Source: JAWOGN01 sp046496815
GTDB taxonomy: Bacteria > Desulfobacterota > DSM-4660 > Desulfatiglandales > Desulfatiglandaceae
Length of the DNA: 15,749 nt
Direction: 5' to 3'
Assembly (NCBI GenBank): GCA_046496815.1
Contig: JAWOGN010000003.1
Span: 1 to 15,749, forward strand
The notes under the pieces were generated by a model. The model was not told the DNA's origin, searched no databases, and saw only the letters and a program-made list of their open reading frames with translations. The position numbers and the translations under genes are program-made. Below, piece by piece: positions 1-4,631 of this stretch (position 1 is the stretch's first letter; each line of letters opens with the position of its first letter).

Positions 1-1
1 C

Positions 2-1555
2 AAATCCCAAGAGACCCTTGATTCCCTGATATCCGGGATCCGAAAGCGTTTGGGGCTGATGGTTTTGACCGGAATTGCGGGGGTCGGAAAAAGCGTTTTG
101 TTGCGTGCCGCAGCGGCCCGGCTGGGTGAGAACACCAAACTGGTTGAGATCGTCAGCGAGGATTTACCGTTCGATCATTTGCCGGCCATGGCTCTCATCG
201 AATTGGGCGCATCGAGGCCGCAGGAGGACTTGACCGAATCTGAAGCGATCGATCGACTCAAGCAGTATGCCGCAAGGCACTTTGCAATTAACGGCAATCT
301 CGTTTTTGTCGTCAAGGATTCCCAAAACCTCGATAATCAGGCCATCAGGAATTTACAAGATCTTTCGGATTTCAGGATCCATAACATCAAAGCGGTTCAG
401 GTGGTGCTTTGCGGTACACCGGAACTGGAGACCAATTTCGGCCAACTTGAACTCGGGACGTTTACAGACAGCATACACCTGCGACTGCGTTTTTACCCGC
501 TCACAGCGGCGGAAACCCACCGGTACATCGCCCATCGTCTCGCGGTCGTGAACCGCCACGCCCGGGAGCTTTTTGACGGCCGCGCATTAAAAATGATTTG
601 GAAGTACACCGGTGGCGTGCCTCTGAAAATCAATACGCTTTGCGACACCGCGCTGCGAATCGGGTATGAAACGGGTAAGAAAGGGATCGGGGCGGAAATT
701 GTGAAAGAAGCTGTCGAGGATTTGAGTTGGGAGCCTTTTCAAGGAGGTTCCGACATGTCAACGGCTGCTCCGGTGGAGGATGATGAAGCGATATCCTGGA
801 ACGTCCTGAGACGTAAAAGGTTTGTGTTCGGCCTGGCTGGAAGTCTGGTGGCGGTGGTGTTCATCGTTTTCGCAGTCCGGCCATTTTTGGGAGATCCGGA
901 GGTGGGTCGTCGATGGAACGGGCCGGCGCCTGTTTTGGAAGGAACCCGGTCTGAGGCGACGGGTGTATCCGACATCACGGGGGACTCAGTTGCATTTGTG
1001 CGACAGCGGATCGACAAAAATCCCGCTACGGAAAATGACGTAGCAATCCGGGTCAAGGAAATCACGGATACGGGATCCTCCGCCACGCCGGATCGGATTG
1101 TTGAAAATCAGGAATTGAGTGACGCTTCGCAGATGGGAAATGTAGGGGCGTCCGGGGAGAATGTCGAGACATTGCTGGAAGGGACAACGGCGCTTTCCAT
1201 CGAAGAGAAACCGCGCGTCGCATCTGCAGAGAGGAGTCCTGTTCGGGAACCCGGCGATGAGAAAGCGGGGACCGCTCCCGCACCTGCAGCAACGCTTGAT
1301 GAAACGGATTTAGGAGATGTGATCATCCAGTTGGGAGCCTACCGGGAAAAGGCCAATGCGGAAGACTTGAAGCGGAGGCTGAGTGCGAAGGGGTATGACG
1401 CCTATCTGGATGAGATAAAGCTCAGGGATCAGGGAACGCTCTTTCGGGTTCGCATGAGGTGCTGTTCGAATGCGGCGGAGGGCAGGGCGGTAAAAGCCCG
1501 GCTGAGCGAACAGGGCTTCGGCGACGCTTTCATCGTAGCCCGAAAGAAAAATTAG
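2..1555 (+). CDS. ExeA/DamX-like AAA ATPase with membrane segment and SPOR domain (5' partial)
   Basis: The reading frame is open to the left edge (codons from base 2), so the start is outside the window and the TTG at base 50 is only an internal Leu codon. The visible part is about 517 residues. Seen: Walker A GIAGVGKS (bases 71-94); at the Walker B position (bases 299-331) LVFVVKDSQNL, where ExeA-type proteins usually have an acidic pair as in DEAQNL; a basic-flanked hydrophobic segment (about bases 806-885) that should cross the inner membrane once; a low-complexity linker; and a C-terminal SPOR domain (about bases 1310-1552, beginning VIIQLGAYREKANAEDL). SPOR domains bind denuded septal peptidoglycan. 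ExeA-like ATPases serve secretin or pilus assembly and DamX-like proteins act at the division site. I infer a cytoplasmic ATPase-like head tied to periplasmic peptidoglycan. The exact role is unknown; the architecture is clear. Confidence 0.88.
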   Translation, partial: KSQETLDSLISGIRKRLGLMVLTGIAGVGKSVLLRAAAARLGENTKLVEIVSEDLPFDHLPAMALIELGASRPQEDLTESEAIDRLKQYAARHFAINGNLVFVVKDSQNLDNQAIRNLQDLSDFRIHNIKAVQVVLCGTPELETNFGQLELGTFTDSIHLRLRFYPLTAAETHRYIAHRLAVVNRHARELFDGRALKMIWKYTGGVPLKINTLCDTALRIGYETGKKGIGAEIVKEAVEDLSWEPFQGGSDMSTAAPVEDDEAISWNVLRRKRFVFGLAGSLVAVVFIVFAVRPFLGDPEVGRRWNGPAPVLEGTRSEATGVSDITGDSVAFVRQRIDKNPATENDVAIRVKEITDTGSSATPDRIVENQELSDASQMGNVGASGENVETLLEGTTALSIEEKPRVASAERSPVREPGDEKAGTAPAPAATLDETDLGDVIIQLGAYREKANAEDLKRRLSAKGYDAYLDEIKLRDQGTLFRVRMRCCSNAAEGRAVKARLSEQGFGDAFIVARKKN

Positions 1556-1708
1556 CGCTCCTGAAAACGCATTCGGAACCATGCTTGATTTCGGATGAGG
1601 AGGCGAATCCCGCCCTCATTGACCAATGGAGCCGTGGCTTCAGGTTTGATGTAAGTCGATATTCGACGGTCCCGGCAGTCTAAGTATAAACGGACTGTTT
1701 GAAGGTGA

Positions 1709-1900
1709 CTATCCGAGGCGCATGCGTCTTTCCGGTCCGGAATAGCCCGGATTGGGTTTACTGGATCTTCGATCGCCGATTGTCGAAAAGAACCCGTCCA
1801 TGAAGAGTTTCAGATCGAACAGGTTGCCGAATTCCTGCTCTACGGTTCTTCTGTCCGTTTCGATCAGGACCTTCATTTTGACTTCCCGAACTGTTTCCAT
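1709..1900 (-). CDS. Small hypothetical protein, 63 aa, overlapping the RHH gene
   Basis: Start chosen at the ATG at 1898-1900 because a perfect GGAGG sits 7 bases upstream. A longer reading from 1942 adds 14 residues with no such signal. I do not recognise the family. The N-terminal half (METVREVKMKVLIETDRR) looks like a beta strand or helix mix, the middle is amphipathic (FGNLFDLKLFMDGFF), and the tail is basic and ends GYSGPERRMRLG. Pro-Glu-Arg-Arg tails of this kind occur on several small proteins of deltaproteobacteria, but that is recollection, not a family assignment. No signal peptide or membrane segment. Its first 28 bases overlap the end of the upstream RHH gene, so the two are probably co-transcribed and translationally coupled. 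It does not resemble a RelE/ParE toxin. Confidence 0.62.
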   Translation of the reverse strand: METVREVKMKVLIETDRRTVEQEFGNLFDLKLFMDGFFSTIGDRRSSKPNPGYSGPERRMRLG

Positions 1901-2079
1901 GTGTTTTCCTCCGTCGGCAGACCGACAGCCCCTGCGCGCCATTTAACCCCCTTGATTTCAAGATGTCGCATCAAGACGGTCACCACGTAGTTACTCAATG
2001 AGCGGTTTTCTTTCGTGGCAAGTTCGAGGATGGCTGCTTTGATTCTCGAGTCAACTTTAAAAGAGAGCGTTTCTTTCAT
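1873..2079 (-). CDS. Ribbon-helix-helix (CopG/Arc-like) small DNA-binding protein, 68 aa
   Basis: Residues 1-45 fit the RHH fold: a short N-terminal strand (KETLSFKVD), helix 1 (SRIKAAILELATKEN), a turn with the typical Arg-Ser-Leu-Ser-Asn-Tyr, and helix 2 (YVVTVLMRHLEIKG). Such proteins dimerise, insert the strand into the major groove and are often antitoxins or autoregulators. The tail after residue 46 (GVKWRAGAVGL and on) has no recognisable domain and partly overlaps the next gene. No toxin is adjacent. The start codon has no good Shine-Dalgarno (the bases before ATG read ATTACCCC), while a TATAAT box lies so close that the transcript could be leaderless. The fold is well supported; a specific function is not. 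Confidence 0.75.
   Translation of the reverse strand: MKETLSFKVDSRIKAAILELATKENRSLSNYVVTVLMRHLEIKGVKWRAGAVGLPTEENTWKQFGKSK
1908..1912 (-). promoter_or_regulatory. Strong Shine-Dalgarno of the 63-aa gene
   Basis: GGAGG on the minus strand, 7 bases before the ATG at 1900. It lies inside the 3' end of the RHH reading frame. It decides the start of the small gene and is the best evidence that the small gene is translated. Confidence 0.6.
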
Positions 2080-2085
2080 GGGGTA

Positions 2086-2113
2086 ATTATATTAAAATCG
2101 AGTCAAAAGTAAA
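2086..2113 (-). promoter_or_regulatory. Candidate sigma-70 promoter of the RHH gene
   Basis: Minus strand: -35 TTTACT (2113-2108), 16-base spacer, -10 TATAAT (2091-2086). The expected transcription start, about 7 bases beyond the -10, falls at about 2079, which is the first base of the RHH start codon. The consensus -10 is clear; the -35 is weaker because the surroundings are AT-rich. The rest of the gap to the tRNA terminator (about 2114-2210) is AT-rich, contains short AGTAA repeats and the near-palindrome ACTTATAAAGT, and shows no gene. Confidence 0.4.
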
Positions 2114-2210
2114 GAAAAAAATGATAATAACTTATAAAGTAAGTAATAGAATGCGTAGTGTTGATAAAATAAGAAAACATGCTGTGTCATCCAGATAATG
2201 TGGTAGGAAC

Positions 2211-2241
2211 AAAAAAAGGGTTACAGTGAATCCTGTAACCC
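2211..2241 (-). terminator. Intrinsic terminator of tRNA-Val
   Basis: On the minus strand a perfect 9-bp stem (GGGTTACAG 2241-2233 with CTGTAACCC 2226-2218 as read 5' to 3' on that strand's two arms), a 6-base loop, and then seven T (2217-2211). It begins about 11 bases after the tRNA CCA end. Canonical Rho-independent terminator that isolates the tRNA from the RHH gene beyond it. Confidence 0.9.
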
Positions 2242-2252
2242 CTTATAATTCC

Positions 2253-2327
2253 TGGTGGGCGGTGAGGGATTTGAACCCTCGGCTTCCACCGTGTGAGGAT
2301 GGCACTCTCCCGCTGAGTTAACCGCCC
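2253..2327 (-). tRNA. tRNA-Val (anticodon CAC), CCA encoded
   Basis: A 75-base cloverleaf folds by eye: acceptor GGGCGGT (2327-2321) with ACCGCCC (2263-2257), D stem ACTC/GAGT, anticodon stem CCATC/GGTGG around the loop CTCACAC (anticodon CAC, reading GUG = Val), a 5-base variable loop, and T stem GAGGG/CCCTC around TTCAAAT. Discriminator A, then an encoded CCA (2255-2253). It is followed by its own terminator and lies 80 bases after the end of rluB on the same strand, so it may be read from its own promoter or as a tail of the rluB transcript. The encoded CCA means the nucleotidyltransferase at 4632-7319 would be needed here only for repair. Confidence 0.95.
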
Positions 2328-2369
2328 AAGCAATTGCATCTCACGCTACCGAGTCTGAAACCGTATCTA

Positions 2370-2398
2370 CTGATACATCATATGATCGGGGTCTGCAA
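2370..2398 (-). promoter_or_regulatory. Candidate promoter of tRNA-Val
   Basis: Minus strand: -35 TTGCAG (2398-2393), 17-base spacer, -10 TATCAG (2375-2370). An alternative -10, TATGAT, overlaps the palindrome ATCATATGAT (2377-2386) and would use a poorer -35. Placed between the rluB stop (2408) and the tRNA 5' end (2327), where a tRNA promoter is expected. Confidence 0.35.
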
Positions 2399-2407
2399 AC
2401 GAAAAAA

Positions 2408-3238
2408 TTAAGTCATGCCTAAGAATTTTTTCATGGATGCGATTTCTTCCACATCTAAATGGCGATATTCACCCACCTTGAGATTCCCGAGTGCCAGATG
2501 GCCGAAACTGATGCGCGTGAGATGCACGACCTTGTGTCCCACGGCATCCATCATACGTCGAATCTGTCGGGATTTTCCTTGGGCAATGGTCATTCTCAAG
2601 ATGCTCCTTGTTTGAGTTCGATTCAGCAAGCTCACCTTGGCGCTGCAAGCGGTTCCGTCATCGATTTGAACCCCTGTGCGTAAGCGGCTCAAGGATTCTT
2701 CCGTGACCTCACCTGTCAGTTCAACCTTGTATGTGCGCGGCACCCGATAACGCGGGTGCGTCATCCGGTATGCCCACTCCCCGTCGTTGGTGAGCAACAA
2801 TAACCCGAGTGTGTCAAAATCGAGACGTCCCACCGGGTAGACTCTTTGATGGATATCCTTCAAAAGATCGATGACCAGAGGCCGCCCCTCCGGATCTCTG
2901 AGGGACGAAATATAGCCGAACGGCTTGTTGATCATCAGGTAGATTCTCTGCGTGGGTCCCGGGATCTCCCGACCGTCCACGCAAATGCGATCGTGTCCCC
3001 AGTGGAAGCGACCCCCCGGCGCCTTGAGCTGAAGGCCGTTGACCGTCACCCGTCCCGCCGTGATCAAGTTGTCGGCGCCGCGCCTGGATGCAAGGCCTGC
3101 AAGACTGAGTATCCGGTTAATTCTCTGTGGTGTGGAAGACGCTGTCTCGGGCTTCGTTTCCGGGTGCCGCAGCATTTTCTTCATGGGTGAGATCCGTTGG
3201 ACGATCCTCCTCCGAGATCGAATCTGTTTCCCTTTCAT
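2408..3238 (-). CDS. rluB: rRNA pseudouridine synthase, RluB/RsuA family
   Basis: Makes pseudouridine in ribosomal RNA (RluB acts on 23S helix 89 in E. coli). An N-terminal S4 RNA-binding domain (about residues 38-85, starting RINRILSLAGLASRR) is followed by the RsuA/RluB catalytic domain. The motif GRLDFDTLGLLLLTNDG carries the catalytic Asp at about residue 140, and the C-terminal signature is GKSRQIRRMMDAVGH. The 276-residue length is normal for the family. Start at 3238 is favoured by AAGGAG 10 bases upstream; Met19 (3184) and Met22 (3175) are alternatives with poorer sites. Because the S4 domain itself begins next to the scpB stop, some overlap with scpB is unavoidable (59 to 122 bases). 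Last gene of the scpA-scpB-rluB run. RluB is chosen over RsuA, RluE or RluF from the S4 domain and the linkage to scpAB. Confidence 0.9.
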   Translation of the reverse strand: MKGKQIRSRRRIVQRISPMKKMLRHPETKPETASSTPQRINRILSLAGLASRRGADNLITAGRVTVNGLQLKAPGGRFHWGHDRICVDGREIPGPTQRIYLMINKPFGYISSLRDPEGRPLVIDLLKDIHQRVYPVGRLDFDTLGLLLLTNDGEWAYRMTHPRYRVPRTYKVELTGEVTEESLSRLRTGVQIDDGTACSAKVSLLNRTQTRSILRMTIAQGKSRQIRRMMDAVGHKVVHLTRISFGHLALGNLKVGEYRHLDVEEIASMKKFLGMT

Positions 3239-3761
3239 CGGCCCCGAACTCCTTGATTTCCTTTAATTTGGGAAGTGACCCCAGGTCCTTAAGATCAAAA
3301 ACCGAGAGAAATCTCTGGGTTGTCCCATAGATGAGCGGTCTGCCGGGGAGATTTTTTCGGCCCATGATTCGGACCAGGTCCTTTTCCAAAAGCGTTCTCA
3401 GGATTCCACCGACATCCACACCCCGCAATCGTTCGATTTCTTGTCGAAGTATCGGTTGCTTGTAGGCAATAATCGCCAGGGTTTCCAAGGCCGGGCGAGA
3501 CAAGCGGGTTGGAGCGGTTTTCAACATCTTCAGTACATAGGGTGCGTATTCAGGTTTTGTCCGGAGTTGAAAACCCTGTGCCACCTCCCTGAGGAGGAAA
3601 CTCCTGTCCAGCGTTTCGTATTCGGTCTGCAGTGCTTTCAACGTTTCATTGATGTCGGGCGGAGATGCATCCGGCAGGCAGGCCTGAATTTCACGTGCAC
3701 TGAGGGGGCGATCCGAGGTGAACAGCAGGGCTTCTATAATCAATTTCAGAGACTTACCCAT
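3117..3761 (-). CDS. scpB: Segregation and condensation protein B (kleisin partner, winged helix)
   Basis: ScpB dimers bind the kleisin ScpA in the SMC-ScpAB condensin. Seen: two winged-helix domains, the first from IIEALLFTSDRPLSAREI and the second containing the family signature SRPALETLAIIAYKQPILRQEIERLRGVDVGGILRTLLEKDLVRI, then NLPGRPLIYGTTQRFLSVFDLKDLGSLP. The start is set at the ATG at 3761, where GGAG lies 9 bases upstream; the nearer ATG at 3767 would be only 3 bases from it. This gives 214 residues and an 8-base overlap with the scpA end. The last 45 or so residues are acidic, low in complexity and outside the conserved fold, and they are the part that overlaps rluB. SMC is not in the window. 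Confidence 0.93.
   Translation of the reverse strand: MGKSLKLIIEALLFTSDRPLSAREIQACLPDASPPDINETLKALQTEYETLDRSFLLREVAQGFQLRTKPEYAPYVLKMLKTAPTRLSRPALETLAIIAYKQPILRQEIERLRGVDVGGILRTLLEKDLVRIMGRKNLPGRPLIYGTTQRFLSVFDLKDLGSLPKLKEIKEFGADERETDSISEEDRPTDLTHEENAAAPGNEARDSVFHTTEN
3249..3254 (-). promoter_or_regulatory. Shine-Dalgarno of rluB within scpB
   Basis: AAGGAG on the minus strand, 10 bases before the ATG at 3238 and inside the scpB coding sequence. It favours the long rluB reading and hence the 122-base overlap. Confidence 0.45.
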
Positions 3762-4545
3762 CCCCATGTTCTCCGTTCTTTTCAAAATCGGGGATCAGTT
3801 GAATTTGACCGTCGGCGGCTGCTTGAAAGACCTTCACAAGACCCAAATGAACCAGCTCCAGGATGGCCAGGAACGTCACGACGAATTCAGAAACTGTTCG
3901 GTCTTCTTTGAAGAGTTGATCAAAAAACGTGGCGCCCCGCTCTCTCAACAGCGCCGTGATTTGCTCGGCCTTTTCTTTTACAGACCATTGCTCCAGTTCC
4001 ACTGTCAGCTGAACGCCGGGTAACCGCTCATCAACGACTCGCTTGAAGGCGTCCATCAATTGAAACAGGTTGACGTCCAGCTCGACTTCTTCATCCTCCA
4101 GCTGGGACCGGTAATCGCCCAAGTCTTTCCGTGCGAAGACGTCTCGGTCCAGGATTTCCCTTTCAGAAAACGCCTCGGCGACCTCTTTGAATTGCATGTA
4201 TTCCAGCAGCGGTCGCATGATTTCAACCCGGGGATCTTCCCCCTCGTCTTCCGCATTCGGGCTCGGGAGAAGCATCTTCGACTTTATGTGAACGAGTGTC
4301 GAGGCCATTAGCAGAAAATCGCCGGCCACGTTGATATTGAACACCTTCATCAGCTCCAGGTATTCGAGGTATTGGTCGGCAATCGTCGCAATGGGTATAT
4401 CGAAAATATCCACTTCGTTCTTGTGAATCAGGTGAAGCAGCAGGTCCAGCGGTCCTTCGAATATTTCGAGCTTAACTTCGTAATCCATTTGCGAATTCGA
4501 AGTTCGAATTTCAGGCTTCAGAAATGCGGACTGTGTGTCGTTCAT
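3754..4545 (-). CDS. scpA: Segregation and condensation protein A (kleisin)
   Basis: ScpA bridges the SMC head domains and recruits ScpB in bacterial condensin. Diagnostic N-terminal motif YEVKLEIFEGPLDLLLHLI (about residues 22-40), then DIFDIPIATIADQYLEYL, GDFLLMASTLVHIKSKMLLP, an acidic middle region, and a C-terminal winged helix (SEFVVTFLAILELVHLGLVKVFQ). 263 residues, normal size. Start at 4545 has only a weak AAG-type ribosome site. The alternative Met20 (4488) begins right at the conserved region but has no visible ribosome site. The first 19 residues therefore may be an extension; part of it is encoded by a palindromic TTCGAA-rich repeat. There are 86 bases to the upstream gene with no clear promoter, so co-transcription with it is likely. 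Confidence 0.94.
   Translation of the reverse strand: MNDTQSAFLKPEIRTSNSQMDYEVKLEIFEGPLDLLLHLIHKNEVDIFDIPIATIADQYLEYLELMKVFNINVAGDFLLMASTLVHIKSKMLLPSPNAEDEGEDPRVEIMRPLLEYMQFKEVAEAFSEREILDRDVFARKDLGDYRSQLEDEEVELDVNLFQLMDAFKRVVDERLPGVQLTVELEQWSVKEKAEQITALLRERGATFFDQLFKEDRTVSEFVVTFLAILELVHLGLVKVFQAAADGQIQLIPDFEKNGEHGDG
4494..4510. repeat. 17-bp palindrome in the 5' end of scpA
   Basis: AATTCGAAGTTCGAATT is a perfect inverted repeat with 8-base arms around one central G. On the coding strand it encodes part of the non-conserved stretch IRTSNSQ of ScpA. TTCGAA-rich units of this kind recur in some deltaproteobacterial genomes, but only one copy is in this window. Confidence 0.5.
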
Positions 4546-4631
4546 GATTCTTGCCGATTCAAAACCCGTGTGCAGGCCGGCGTCGATCCTTTCGTGATGT
4601 TTTTCGCAGTCGCTCTCAAGATATTCCTATT

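Noticed and set aside
1595..1619. Hairpin ATGAG..GGCG / CGCC..CTCAT downstream of the SPOR gene as a terminator
   Set aside because: The stem has a two-base bulge and no T tract follows, so it does not qualify as an intrinsic terminator; the 153-base gap 1556-1708 holds no other signal I can support.
1709..2079. Classic type II toxin-antitoxin pair
   Set aside because: The RHH protein fits an antitoxin, but the 63-residue partner lacks RelE, ParE, MazF or PIN features and follows rather than resembles a toxin gene.
1709..2252. A mobile island integrated at the 3' end of tRNA-Val
   Set aside because: Location and AT-rich gap are suggestive, but I found no second copy of the tRNA 3' end and there is no integrase gene.
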